The notes under the pieces were generated by a model. That model was not told where the DNA came from. It saw only the letters and a list, made by a program, of their open reading frames with translations, and ran no database searches. This document shows, piece by piece, positions 40,145 to 49,275 of a stretch of 63,296 nucleotides of DNA (position 1 is the stretch's first letter; each line of letters begins with the position of its first letter). Source of the DNA: Ornithomonoglobus_A sp045649025 (GTDB taxonomy: Bacteria > Bacillota > Clostridia > UBA1381); contig JAZRPB010000015.1 in assembly GCA_045649025.1 (NCBI GenBank), positions 1 through 63,296 of the forward strand, written 5' to 3'. Made by a program: the position numbers and the translations under genes.

Positions 40145-40173
40145 TTGCATTTTTTCAAAAAATGATGTATTAT
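40145..40173 (+). promoter_or_regulatory. Promoter of DUF896-asnA-asnS with palindromic spacer
   Basis: TTGCAT (40145-40150), 17 bases, TATTAT (40168-40173). CATTTTTT (40148-40155) and AAAAAATG (40157-40164) form an eight-bp inverted repeat around a single C, lying across the -35 edge and spacer. It may be an operator. Confidence 0.65.
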
Positions 40174-40222
40174 ATATAGTGGATATTAATGATGTTTTAA
40201 AATTATATTGGGAGGTACAGTT

Positions 40223-40405
40223 TTGATACAGGAAAGAATTGACCGCATAAATGAGCTTGCAAGAAAATCAAGAGAACAGGAGCTCACAAAAGAAGAAAAA
40301 GAAGAGCAAGCACAATTAAGAAAAGAATATATAGAAGCAATAAAGAGTAATTTTAGAGCAACTTTGGAAAATATAGAAATAGTAGATGAAAAAGGAGATA
40401 AATAA
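40223..40405 (+). CDS. DUF896 (YnzC-type) small protein
   Basis: A 60-residue helical protein. RIDRINELARKSREQELT is the conserved N-terminal helix of the DUF896 family, and EEQAQLRKEYIEAIKSNFRA is the second helix. Bacillus YnzC of this family is a two-helix bundle of unknown function expressed in the SOS response. The start is TTG at 40223, seven bases after GGGAGGT. It ends one base before asnA begins and shares its promoter. Confidence 0.88.
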   Translation: MIQERIDRINELARKSREQELTKEEKEEQAQLRKEYIEAIKSNFRATLENIEIVDEKGDK

Positions 40406-40406
40406 T

Positions 40407-41414
40407 ATGGCACTTATTCTACCAAAGGATTATAAAACCGCACTCGATAGCAGAACAACCGAGCTTGCAATAAAATTCATTAAGGATACGTTCCAGAATG
40501 AATTAAAAACAGCCCTTAATTTGCAACGTATATCAGCACCGATGTTTGTTAATCCAAGCACAGGACTAAACGATAACTTAAGCGGTGTTGAAAGGGCAGT
40601 GTCATTTGATGCTCCGCACGTATGCAGCGAAAATCTTGAAATAGTACACTCGCTTGCGAAATGGAAGAGATATTCTTTGGGTAAGTATGATTTCGGAGTA
40701 GGCGAAGGACTATATACCGATATGAATGCTATAAGACGTGATGAAGAGGTAGATAACCTGCACTCTATCTACGTTGACCAATGGGACTGGGAGCTTGTTA
40801 TAGACAAGAGCCAAAGAACAATGGAAACCTTAAAGGATATTGTTAATAAAATTTACGGTGCCATTCTTTCAACAGATAAAATTCTGTGTGAGAAGTTTGA
40901 TGGTATAGAAGAAATATTCCCCAACGAAATCACATTTGTTACAACACAGGAGTTGGAGGATATGTACCCCAACCTTACACCAAAGGAAAGAGAAAATGCA
41001 CTTTTAAGAGAAAAAAAGGCAGTATTTTTAATGCAGATAGGCAAAACCTTAAATTCCGGCGAAAAGCACGATGGCAGAGCACCCGACTATGATGATTGGG
41101 AACTTAATGGCGATATTTTAGTATACTATCCACTTCTTGACATATCTTTTGAGCTTTCAAGTATGGGTATAAGAGTTGATGAAGAAACCCTTGAAAAGCA
41201 ATGCAAGTTGTCGGGCTGTGAAAACAGATTATCTATGGAATTTCATAAGATGATTTTAGATAAAAAGCTGCCATACACAGTTGGTGGCGGAATTGGTCAG
41301 TCAAGATTATGTATGCTTATGTTAAATAAGGCTCACATAGGCGAGGTGCATGCATCAGTTTGGCCAAAAGACCAGATAGCTAAATGCAAAGAAGCAGGAA
41401 TTACGCTTATATAA
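40407..41414 (+). CDS. asnA: Aspartate-ammonia ligase (AsnA)
   Basis: Makes asparagine from aspartate, ammonia and ATP. The 335-residue protein resembles class II aminoacyl-tRNA synthetases. Seen are APMFVNPSTGLNDNLSGVERAVSFD, HSLAKWKRYSLGKY, GLYTDMNAIRRDEEVDNLHSIYVDQWDWE, and the C-terminal TVGGGIGQSRLCMLMLNKAHIGEVHASVWP. The start is the ATG at 40407 because AAAAAGGAG lies inside the longer frame beginning at 40386. AsnA uses free ammonia, which suits an anaerobe in an ammonia-rich setting. It is followed 22 bases later by asnS, so synthesis and charging of asparagine are co-expressed. Confidence 0.96.
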   Translation: MALILPKDYKTALDSRTTELAIKFIKDTFQNELKTALNLQRISAPMFVNPSTGLNDNLSGVERAVSFDAPHVCSENLEIVHSLAKWKRYSLGKYDFGVGEGLYTDMNAIRRDEEVDNLHSIYVDQWDWELVIDKSQRTMETLKDIVNKIYGAILSTDKILCEKFDGIEEIFPNEITFVTTQELEDMYPNLTPKERENALLREKKAVFLMQIGKTLNSGEKHDGRAPDYDDWELNGDILVYYPLLDISFELSSMGIRVDEETLEKQCKLSGCENRLSMEFHKMILDKKLPYTVGGGIGQSRLCMLMLNKAHIGEVHASVWPKDQIAKCKEAGITLI

Positions 41415-41436
41415 CAAACAGGAGGAAATGAAAATA

Positions 41437-42828
41437 ATGAACACAGTAGTTAAAAAGCTATTCAGGACTCCCGAGGAGTTTGCAAATAAAACAATAACAA
41501 TATCAGGCTGGATAAGAACAATAAGAGTATCAAAAAACTTTGGCTTTGTTGAATTAAATGACGGCTCGTTCTTTAAAAACCTTCAAATTATAATTGAAGC
41601 CGAAAAGCTTTCAAACTTCGTTGAGGTTTCAAAGCTTAACGTTGGTGCGTCTATTACTGCAACAGGTGTACTTGTTATGACACCCGATGCTCAACAACCA
41701 TTTGAGTTAAAAGCAGACGATGTTATAATTGAGGGTGAATCAACTCCCGACTATCCTTTGCAGAAAAAACGTCACACATTTGAATATTTAAGAACTATGT
41801 CGCACTTAAGACCAAGAACAAACACCTTTGCGGCAGTGTTTAGAATAAGGTCTGTTATTGCATATGCAATTCACCAATTCTTCCAGGAAAGAGGCTTTGT
41901 GTATGTTCACACACCAATTATAACAGCAAGTGACTGCGAGGGTGCAGGCGAGATGTTTAAGGTGTCAACTCTTGATTTTGAGAATATGCCAAAGGATGAG
42001 AACGGCAATGTGGATTACAGTCAGGATTTCTTTGGTAAGAGTGTAAACCTTACAGTAAGCGGTCAGCTTAATGTTGAAACATATTGTATGGCATTTAGAA
42101 ATGTTTACACCTTTGGTCCAACATTCAGGGCAGAAAACTCAAACACATCACGTCACGCTGCAGAATTCTGGATGATAGAGCCTGAAATTGCGTTCGCAGA
42201 GCTTAAGGATGATATGGAATTAGCAGAGGATATGCTAAAATATATCATTAACTACTGTTTGGAAAATGCTCCCGAGGAAATGGAGTTCTTTAACAAATTT
42301 GTGGATAAAACATTGCTAGACCGACTAAATAATGTTGTTTCAAACGATTTCGGACACGTTACCTACACTGAAGCGATTGAAATATTGGAAAAACACAACG
42401 ATAGGTTCGCATATAAAGTAAGCTGGGGTTGTGATTTACAAACAGAGCACGAAAGATTTTTAACAGAAGAAGTATTTAATAAGCCTGTGTTTGTAACAGA
42501 CTATCCGAAAGAAATTAAAGCATTCTATATGAAGCTTAACGACGATAATAAAACAGTTGCTGCTATGGACCTTCTTGTTCCAGGTGTGGGTGAAATTATA
42601 GGCGGCAGCCAGAGAGAAGAAAATTACGACACACTTGTCTTACGAATGAAGGAATGCGGTCTTAACGCAGAAGATTACGGCTTCTATCTTGACTTAAGAA
42701 AATACGGAACCAACAAGCACGCAGGCTTTGGCTTGGGCTTTGAAAGAGCCGTTATGTATATAACGGGTATGTCTAATATAAGAGACGTTCTTCCGTTCCC
42801 AAGAACAGTTGGAACAGTTGAATTCTAA
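41437..42828 (+). CDS. asnS: Asparagine-tRNA ligase
   Basis: Class II synthetase charging tRNA-Asn. The 463-residue protein has an N-terminal OB-fold (TITISGWIRTIRVSKNFGFVEL), motif 2 around FGPTFRAENSNTSRHAAEFWMIEPEI, and motif 3 GFGLGFERAVMYITGMSNIRD. The TSRHA context and the absence of the aspartate-enzyme insert mark it as AsnRS. AGGAGG lies 11 bases before the ATG at 41437. An ATG at 41428 is only two bases from that site and is less likely. It sits in the asnA operon. Confidence 0.95.
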   Translation: MNTVVKKLFRTPEEFANKTITISGWIRTIRVSKNFGFVELNDGSFFKNLQIIIEAEKLSNFVEVSKLNVGASITATGVLVMTPDAQQPFELKADDVIIEGESTPDYPLQKKRHTFEYLRTMSHLRPRTNTFAAVFRIRSVIAYAIHQFFQERGFVYVHTPIITASDCEGAGEMFKVSTLDFENMPKDENGNVDYSQDFFGKSVNLTVSGQLNVETYCMAFRNVYTFGPTFRAENSNTSRHAAEFWMIEPEIAFAELKDDMELAEDMLKYIINYCLENAPEEMEFFNKFVDKTLLDRLNNVVSNDFGHVTYTEAIEILEKHNDRFAYKVSWGCDLQTEHERFLTEEVFNKPVFVTDYPKEIKAFYMKLNDDNKTVAAMDLLVPGVGEIIGGSQREENYDTLVLRMKECGLNAEDYGFYLDLRKYGTNKHAGFGLGFERAVMYITGMSNIRDVLPFPRTVGTVEF

Positions 42829-42856
42829 TTTTATATTATAAACGGAGGGGTTGTTT

Positions 42857-43666
42857 ATGCCAGGATATATGATTATACTTATTGCACTGATAGGCTTGTT
42901 TGTGCTGTATTTTATAAGCAGACCACTGTTTTATGTTGCAATAGCTGCTTTAGTTTTGTATTTAATATATCTTGCAATACCCAATGTGTATATTATGAAT
43001 GCTCAAAAAGCATTTTCCGACGGTGATTATAAAAAAGCAATCAAATTCTATAAAAAAGCAATTAAAACAAAACGTGTAAACGGTAGGGCAAAAATAGACT
43101 ATGCATATACACTAATGCGAATTGGCGAGCTCGACAGGGCACTTTCGGTTATAGAAGGAGTTATAAGTGAAGACAATTCGAAAAATAATGAAATAAAGAA
43201 TGCGGCAATTCAAAACCGTTGTATGATTTACTATAAACAGGGTGCAGTAGCAAAGGCACTTGCCGATGCATATAAGATGTTTAATGAGGGCTATAAAAAC
43301 AGTAATCTGTATGCAATGATTGGCTATTTTAAGCTGCTAAATAATGAGCCTATAAACGAGGTTACGCGTTTCTGTGAAGAGGCATACGAATACAATAGCG
43401 ACAACAGAGATATAATCGACAACTTGTCAATTTGCTACTATAAGCAAGGAAAATATGAAGAAGCAAGAAAGATGTCCGATAAAATCCTAAAAAGCAATCC
43501 AAAATTTGTGGAGGCATATTATCACGGAGCACAAATTGCTCTAAAATGCGGTGATTTGGAAAGAGCAAAGGAGCTTGCAACGAAAATAGATAGTTGTAAC
43601 CGTTCATTTATGACATCAGTCTCGGTTGAAGAAGTGGATAAGCTAAAGAGCGAGGTAGGAATATGA
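42857..43666 (+). CDS. Membrane-anchored TPR-repeat protein
   Basis: A 269-residue protein. Two N-terminal helices (MIILIALIGLFVLYFIS and LFYVAIAALVLYLIYLAI) anchor it, and the rest is built from tetratricopeptide repeats, for example NAQKAFSDGDYKKAIKFYKKA and IDNLSICYYKQGKYEEARK. TPR arrays mediate protein contacts, and the partner is unknown. Its end overlaps rarA by four bases (ATGA), suggesting coupled expression. GGAGGGG precedes the ATG at 42857, which is favoured over an in-frame upstream TTG. Confidence 0.85.
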   Translation: MPGYMIILIALIGLFVLYFISRPLFYVAIAALVLYLIYLAIPNVYIMNAQKAFSDGDYKKAIKFYKKAIKTKRVNGRAKIDYAYTLMRIGELDRALSVIEGVISEDNSKNNEIKNAAIQNRCMIYYKQGAVAKALADAYKMFNEGYKNSNLYAMIGYFKLLNNEPINEVTRFCEEAYEYNSDNRDIIDNLSICYYKQGKYEEARKMSDKILKSNPKFVEAYYHGAQIALKCGDLERAKELATKIDSCNRSFMTSVSVEEVDKLKSEVGI

Positions 43667-44940
43667 GCAGAACACCTCTTGCCGACAGACTTCGCCCAAC
43701 AGCTTTAAATGACGTTGTGGGTCAGAAAAAGCTTTTGGGAGAGGGTAAGCTTTTAAGAAGAATAATTGAAAATAATGAAATCCCCAATATGATTTTCTAT
43801 GGGCCCAGCGGTGTGGGAAAAACAACTGTTGCAAATATAATTGCGTCTAAAACAGGAAAAACACTGCACAGGCTTAACGCAACAAATGCAAGTGTTTCCG
43901 ACATTAAGGATATTGTTTCCACACTCGATTCATTTCTTGCAATGGACGGTGTGTTGCTATACCTTGATGAAATTCAGCATTTTAATAAAAAGCAGCAGCA
44001 ATCCCTGCTTGAATATATGGAAAACGGAAAAATAACACTTATTGCGAGCACAACGGAAAACCCGTATTTTTATGTGTATAACGCAGTGCTTTCACGTAGT
44101 GTTGTATTTGAATTTGAGCCAGTATTTGCCCAAGATATTGAAAATGCACTCATAAGAGCAATAGGCTATCTTGAGGAAAATGATTATAGCGGCTTCAAAT
44201 TAAATGTACCCAAAGAGGCAATAACTCATATTGCTCAATGTGCAAACGGAGATGTAAGAAAGGCAATTAATTCTCTTGAGGTTGCCTGTATGTCTGTTAT
44301 GCCAAATGATAATAAGGAAATTAACATCACACTTGAAATTGCAACGGAGGCAACTCAAAAGAAGGCTATGCGATATGACCGTGACGGTGACAGTCACTAT
44401 GATATTTTAAGTGCATTCCAGAAATCTATACGTGGCTCTGACCCCGATGCTGCCATACATTATCTTGCAAGACTTATAAGTGCACAGGATTTACCAAGTA
44501 TATGCCGAAGGCTTTTGGTGATTGCAGCGGAGGATATAGGTCTGGCGTACCCACAGGCAATTTCAATTGTTAAATCGTGTGTTGACAGTGCTTTGCAACT
44601 TGGCTTTCCCGAGGCAAGAATACCGCTTGCACAAGCTGTTATTTTACTTGCAACCGCACCAAAATCAAACAGTGCAATCTGTGCAATAGATGCGGCACTG
44701 TGGGATATTGAAAATAAAGATACAGGCGATATACCGCTGCATTTAAAGGACGCACATTACGGCGGTGCCTCAAAAATGGGCAGAGGTGTGGAGTATAAGT
44801 ATCCGCACAGTTTTCCCGAGCATTATGTGGAGCAGCAATATCTTCCCAATAATATAAAGGATACGGTATATTATGAATATGGCGACAATAAATCAGAAAA
44901 TGCCGCAAAGCAGTATTGGGAAAAAATAAAGAAAAAATAA
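43663..44940 (+). CDS. rarA: Replication-associated recombination protein A (AAA+ ATPase)
   Basis: Clamp-loader-related ATPase that acts at stalled replication forks (also MgsA; Mgs1/WRNIP1 in eukaryotes). The 425 residues show RPTALNDVVGQKKLL, Walker A YGPSGVGKTTVANIIA, Walker B LYLDEIQHFNKKQQQ, sensor 1 IASTTENPYFYV and sensor 2 NGDVRKAINSLE, then the tetramerisation domain with RGSDPDAAIHYLARLI and the C-terminal YKYPHSFPEHYVEQQYLP. It overlaps the TPR gene. Confidence 0.96.
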   Translation: MSRTPLADRLRPTALNDVVGQKKLLGEGKLLRRIIENNEIPNMIFYGPSGVGKTTVANIIASKTGKTLHRLNATNASVSDIKDIVSTLDSFLAMDGVLLYLDEIQHFNKKQQQSLLEYMENGKITLIASTTENPYFYVYNAVLSRSVVFEFEPVFAQDIENALIRAIGYLEENDYSGFKLNVPKEAITHIAQCANGDVRKAINSLEVACMSVMPNDNKEINITLEIATEATQKKAMRYDRDGDSHYDILSAFQKSIRGSDPDAAIHYLARLISAQDLPSICRRLLVIAAEDIGLAYPQAISIVKSCVDSALQLGFPEARIPLAQAVILLATAPKSNSAICAIDAALWDIENKDTGDIPLHLKDAHYGGASKMGRGVEYKYPHSFPEHYVEQQYLPNNIKDTVYYEYGDNKSENAAKQYWEKIKKK

Positions 44941-44968
44941 GAATAGTAATATCCTCAAAAGGTAAAGA

Positions 44969-44990
44969 TAACTATATCAAATTATAGTTA
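44969..44990 (+). repeat. Hairpin between rarA and the EamA transporter gene
   Basis: TAACTATA (44969-44976) pairs perfectly with TATAGTTA (44983-44990). There is no T-run directly after it. It may be part of the leader of the downstream gene or a weak terminator. Confidence 0.35.
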
Positions 44991-45010
44991 AACCGTTTGG
45001 GGGTATTTTT

Positions 45011-45889
45011 TTGATTAACAGAGGAAAGATATATCTGTGCATTTCGGCATTTATATACGGACTTGCACCCATACTTGCAAAATCGGCATATGAGGGCGGC
45101 GTAAACGGAATAACACTCACCTTTTTAAGAGCATCACTTGCCGTGCCGATTCTTATACTCATATTAAAATCCGACCATATATCGCTAAAACTCAATAAAA
45201 AGGAGCTAAAAGAGATAATTTTACTTGGTACGGTTGGCGGTGCGTTGCCTGTATTACTTTTATATATTTCATATAACCATATCTCCGCAGGTCTTGCCAC
45301 AACTCTGCATTTTGTGTACCCGATTTTGATTATTTTTGCTTCGTCTGTAATATACCACGAAAGAATTTCTAAAATTACAATTATAGCGTCAATAGTTGTT
45401 ACCATTGGTATATTTTTATTTGCCGATATAAACAGTGCATCAGATAAGGTGGGCATAATACTTGCCATTCTTTCAGGAGTGTTTTACAGCTTTTATGTTG
45501 TGTTTATAGATAAATCGGGGCTCGACAGAATGCAGTATTCAAAATTTACATTTTATTTAATGCTCATAATAAGCGTTAGTGTGTTTTTGTTTGGAATTAT
45601 AACAAACAGTGTTTCATTTTCTATTTCGGGAAAATCGTGGGCATATGCAGTTTTAATATCAATTCTTATAACAATATTTGCAACACCTCTTTTTCAGGTG
45701 GGTGTAAGATACGAGGGTGCGGCATCGGCAGGTATTATATCAACAATAGAGCCTATAACCACAATAATATTAGGGGCAGCCTTTCTTGGCGAAGCAATGC
45801 AGCCAATGCAATATATTGGCGGTGCTTTGGTTGTGGTGGGTGTAATAATAGCAAATTACAGCATAAGTGGACACAAGGATATAAATTAA
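45011..45889 (+). CDS. EamA/DMT-family transporter
   Basis: A 292-residue protein with ten hydrophobic helices in two EamA halves (about 1-140 and 150-290). The first begins INRGKIYLCISAFIYGLAPILAKSAYEGG, and the second ends with the helix containing GGALVVVGVIIANY. Members export amino acids, nucleotide-sugars or drugs. The substrate is unpredictable here. The start is TTG at 45011 after GGGGGT. It lies between rarA and a promoter for the DUF512 operon and seems monocistronic. Confidence 0.88.
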   Translation: MINRGKIYLCISAFIYGLAPILAKSAYEGGVNGITLTFLRASLAVPILILILKSDHISLKLNKKELKEIILLGTVGGALPVLLLYISYNHISAGLATTLHFVYPILIIFASSVIYHERISKITIIASIVVTIGIFLFADINSASDKVGIILAILSGVFYSFYVVFIDKSGLDRMQYSKFTFYLMLIISVSVFLFGIITNSVSFSISGKSWAYAVLISILITIFATPLFQVGVRYEGAASAGIISTIEPITTIILGAAFLGEAMQPMQYIGGALVVVGVIIANYSISGHKDIN

Positions 45890-45917
45890 AATATTGTATT
45901 TTTGGCTATATTACCAC

Positions 45918-45946
45918 TTGATTATTTTATAAAAATATGCGATAAT
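45918..45946 (+). promoter_or_regulatory. Probable promoter of DUF512-der-plsY-gpsA
   Basis: TTGATT (45918-45923), 17 bases, GATAAT (45941-45946). A further TATAAT-like run lies just downstream, so the exact -10 is uncertain. Confidence 0.55.
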
Positions 45947-45983
45947 AATATATAATATAATTTTTGGCAAGGAGGCCCTACGT

Positions 45984-47303
45984 ATGCACTGTGTTAATAC
46001 AACAATTGAATATGTTGAAGAAGGCTCAATTGCCGAGGCGGCTGGTATAAAAGCGGGCGATAAGCTTGTAAAGATAAATGGTCATATTTTTAACGATATT
46101 CTTGAATACAGATATTTAATATCTGAATATGAGGTTGAGCTTGAAATAGAAAAAACGGATGGTACAATTGAGATTGTAACAGTAGAAAATGACTATGAGG
46201 ATATAGGAATTGTCTTTTGTGAGGAGCTTATAGATACCGCACAAAGCTGTACAAATAAATGCATTTTCTGCTTTATAGACCAGCTTCCCAAGGGTATGCG
46301 TGAAACTGTATACTTTAAAGATGACGATACAAGACTTTCATTTTTGCAGGGAAACTATGTTACACTCACCAATATGAGTGATGATGAAATCGACCGTCTT
46401 ATTGCTATGCGTGTTTCACCAATAAACATAAGTGTTCACGCAACAAACCCCGAGTTAAGATGTAAAATGTTAAATAACCGCTTTGCAGGCAAATGCTTCG
46501 ATATAATGAAGAAGTTTGCAAAGAATAAAATTATTATGAATTGCCAGGTAGTGTTGTGCCCCGATATAAACGACGGTGATGAATTAAACAGAACACTAAA
46601 TGATTTATCATCGCTGTATCCGTATGTAAACAGTGTGTCGGTTGTGCCTGTGGGATTAACACGCTACCGTGACGGCTTGTATCCGTTAAAGCAATTTGAC
46701 GGTGAAATGTCAAAGCAAGTAATAGAACAGGTCACAGAAATTCAGAATAGATTTTTAAAACAGTTAGATACCAGACTTGTATATTTGTCGGACGAATTTT
46801 ACATAAATGCAGCAGAGCCTATTCCCGAAGTACAAAACTACGAGGGCTTTCCGCAAATAGAAAACGGTGTGGGACTTGTTGCAAGTCTGCGTGAAGAATT
46901 TGATATGGCAATAGGGTATGTAAAAAAGAGCAGCAAAAAAAGACGTGTTGTTGTGGCAACGGGAGAATTAGTTGCACCATTTATAGCAGATATGGCAAAA
47001 GAGGTTGAAGAAAAATCGGGTGTTGAGGTAAGGGTATACCCCATTAAAAATAATTTCTTTGGCGGCGGAGTAAATGTTTCGGGACTTGTTTGCGGTCAAG
47101 ATATTATAGAGCAAATGAGGGGTAAAACAGATGCAGATGTTATGCTAATTCCAGACGCTATGTTAAGAGATAATGACGAGATTTTTCTTGATGATGTCAC
47201 GCTCGATGAAGTAAAAAAAGAGCTTAATATAGATATACAGTCGGTTATAAATGACGGCTATGATTTTATTGAGAAAATCATAGGTGAGGAATTGGAGTTT
47301 TAA
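45984..47303 (+). CDS. DUF512 radical-SAM protein with N-terminal PDZ-like domain
   Basis: A 439-residue protein. Residues 1-70 form a PDZ-like domain (VEEGSIAEAAGIKAGDKLVKING). SCTNKCIFCFIDQLPKGMR supplies the Cx3Cx2C cluster of a radical-SAM enzyme, and the DUF512 region follows (DEFYINAAEPIPEVQNYEGFPQIENGVG). The family is widespread in Firmicutes and commonly lies directly before der, as here, with only a 27-base gap. No substrate is established. Linkage suggests a role in ribosome maturation, but this is inference. Confidence 0.92.
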   Translation: MHCVNTTIEYVEEGSIAEAAGIKAGDKLVKINGHIFNDILEYRYLISEYEVELEIEKTDGTIEIVTVENDYEDIGIVFCEELIDTAQSCTNKCIFCFIDQLPKGMRETVYFKDDDTRLSFLQGNYVTLTNMSDDEIDRLIAMRVSPINISVHATNPELRCKMLNNRFAGKCFDIMKKFAKNKIIMNCQVVLCPDINDGDELNRTLNDLSSLYPYVNSVSVVPVGLTRYRDGLYPLKQFDGEMSKQVIEQVTEIQNRFLKQLDTRLVYLSDEFYINAAEPIPEVQNYEGFPQIENGVGLVASLREEFDMAIGYVKKSSKKRRVVVATGELVAPFIADMAKEVEEKSGVEVRVYPIKNNFFGGGVNVSGLVCGQDIIEQMRGKTDADVMLIPDAMLRDNDEIFLDDVTLDEVKKELNIDIQSVINDGYDFIEKIIGEELEF

Positions 47304-47330
47304 AATACGAGAGGGGAAAAACAAAAGAAT

Positions 47331-48662
47331 ATGAAACCATTGGTTGCAATAGTTGGTAGACCAAATGTTGGTAAATCAACACTTTTTAATAAAATAACAG
47401 GACAGAGAATAAGCATTGTTGAGGATACACCTGGTGTAACACGTGACAGAATTTATGCAGATGCATCGTGGCTTGATAAACACTTTACATTAGTTGACAC
47501 AGGCGGTATAGAGCCGACGTCAAAGGATGAAATTCTTGTGCAAATGCGTCGTCAGGCACAGCTTGCAATTGAAATGGCAGACGTGGTTATTCTTATGACT
47601 AATGTCCACGACGGTGTAACTGCAAATGACCAGGACGTTGCATCTATGCTTTTAAAGGCAAAAAAACGTATTGTGCTTGCAGTTAATAAGGTGGATAATG
47701 TTGGAGATCCGCCGTTTGAATTTTATGAATTTTACAATCTCGGCTTGGGTGACCCGATTGCAATTTCATCAACTCACGGACTTGGTGTTGGTGATTTGCT
47801 CGATGAGGTTACGGGAATGTTCGATGAAAATGCCGACACAAGCGAGGATGAGGACGAGATAAAGGTTGCGGTAATAGGCAAACCTAACGCAGGTAAATCA
47901 TCACTTATAAATAAAATACTTGGCGAGGATAGAGTTATTGTATCAAATATTGCGGGAACAACACGTGATGCAATAGATACACATTTTGAAAAGAATGGCG
48001 ACAAATATCTTATTATTGATACTGCAGGAATGAGAAAACGCGGTAAAATAGACGAAAATGTTGAGCATTACAGTGTTGTGCGTTCACTTGCAGCAATAGA
48101 CAGAAGCGATGTTTGTGTTATTATGATAGATGCAACAGAGGGCGTTACAGAACAGGATACGAAAATAGCAGGCTATGCTCACGAGCAGGGTAAGGCTTGT
48201 ATATTTGCGGTAAATAAATGGGACGCAATTGAAAAGGATAATAACACAGTAAAGAACTTCACAATAAGAATGAGAGAAGAATTTGCGTTTATGTCTTATG
48301 CAAAGCTTGTGTTTATAAGTGCAAAAACAGGACAAAGAGTAGATAAGCTCTTTGAAGAAATTAAGCTTGTTAATGAGCAGCATAAACGCAGAATTACAAC
48401 AGGTATGCTAAATGACGTATTAAACGAGGCAATTCATAAGCAACAGCCGCCGTCAGACAAGGGTAGACGTCTTAAAATATACTATGGTACACAGGTTGCA
48501 ACAGCACCTCCGTCATTTGTTATATTTGCAAATTCAAAGGATTTGTTCCACTACTCATATTTGCGTTTTATAGAAAATCAAATAAGAGAAAACTTCGGCT
48601 TTGAGGGCACACCCTTAAAGTTTATGGTAAGAGAAAAGGGAGGCAAAAAAGGCGATGAATAA
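47331..48662 (+). CDS. der: Ribosome biogenesis GTPase Der (EngA)
   Basis: Tandem-GTPase needed for 50S subunit assembly. The 443 residues contain two G domains, with G1 motifs GRPNVGKSTLFN (about 8-19) and GKPNAGKSSLIN (about 182-193), G3 DTGGIE and DTAGMR, and G4 NKVD and NKWD, followed by a KH-like domain (LKIYYGTQVATAPPSFVIF). It overlaps plsY by eight bases, so translation is probably coupled. This order, DUF512-der-plsY-gpsA, is common in Clostridia. Confidence 0.97.
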   Translation: MKPLVAIVGRPNVGKSTLFNKITGQRISIVEDTPGVTRDRIYADASWLDKHFTLVDTGGIEPTSKDEILVQMRRQAQLAIEMADVVILMTNVHDGVTANDQDVASMLLKAKKRIVLAVNKVDNVGDPPFEFYEFYNLGLGDPIAISSTHGLGVGDLLDEVTGMFDENADTSEDEDEIKVAVIGKPNAGKSSLINKILGEDRVIVSNIAGTTRDAIDTHFEKNGDKYLIIDTAGMRKRGKIDENVEHYSVVRSLAAIDRSDVCVIMIDATEGVTEQDTKIAGYAHEQGKACIFAVNKWDAIEKDNNTVKNFTIRMREEFAFMSYAKLVFISAKTGQRVDKLFEEIKLVNEQHKRRITTGMLNDVLNEAIHKQQPPSDKGRRLKIYYGTQVATAPPSFVIFANSKDLFHYSYLRFIENQIRENFGFEGTPLKFMVREKGGKKGDE

Positions 48663-49260
48663 GGTTATATTAATTATAGCAGCATATCTTATAGGTTCAA
48701 TTAATTTCTCTATACTGTTATCACGTCTTATTAGCGGACAGGATATAAGAAAAAGCGGCTCGGGCAATGCGGGGGCAACAAATATGCTCCGTACATATGG
48801 TAAGAAAATGGGCGTAATAACGCTTCTTTTAGATGTGTTTAAGGGCATTGCTATAATACTTATATGCCGTCTTTTAAAGGTGGAAAAGGAATGGGAATAT
48901 GTAAGTGCTGTTTTTGTTATATTAGGTCATAACTTTCCGTTGTATTTTGGCTTTAAGGGCGGTAAGGGTGTTGCAACAAGCCTTGGTGCAGTGCTGATGC
49001 TTAATTGGAAAATAGGCTTAATTGTGGCAGTTATAGCGATTTCTATAATGGCAATCACAAGATACGTTTCACTTGGCTCAATAATTGGCGGTGCTGTATT
49101 TATAATAGCACAGGTTATATCAATGCTTGTGTTTGAGGACTTTAATGTAATACGCCTTGTTTGTGTGATTGTTATGGGCGGACTGCTTATTGCAAGACAT
49201 CACGCAAATATAAAGAGACTGCTTTTGGGCACAGAAAGCAAGCTTGGTGCAAAAAAATAA
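48655..49260 (+). CDS. plsY: Acyl-phosphate:glycerol-3-phosphate acyltransferase
   Basis: Membrane enzyme that transfers an acyl chain from acyl-phosphate to glycerol-3-phosphate, the first step of phospholipid synthesis in most Gram-positives. The 201 residues include five to seven helices and the three PlsY motifs: GSINFSILLSRL with SGNAGATNMLRTYGK, then GHNFPLYFGFKGGKGVATSLG, and a C-terminal ARHHANIKRLL. It is followed by gpsA, which makes the substrate. The pairing is a standard arrangement. Confidence 0.96.
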   Translation: MNKVILIIAAYLIGSINFSILLSRLISGQDIRKSGSGNAGATNMLRTYGKKMGVITLLLDVFKGIAIILICRLLKVEKEWEYVSAVFVILGHNFPLYFGFKGGKGVATSLGAVLMLNWKIGLIVAVIAISIMAITRYVSLGSIIGGAVFIIAQVISMLVFEDFNVIRLVCVIVMGGLLIARHHANIKRLLLGTESKLGAKK

Positions 49261-49275
49261 CAGGAGGACTATATT

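Noticed and set aside
39920..40165. An 81-residue plus-strand frame in the gap before DUF896
   Set aside because: No ribosome-binding site and no recognisable features; the minus-strand cysteine-rich frame in the same place has a strong site and better composition.
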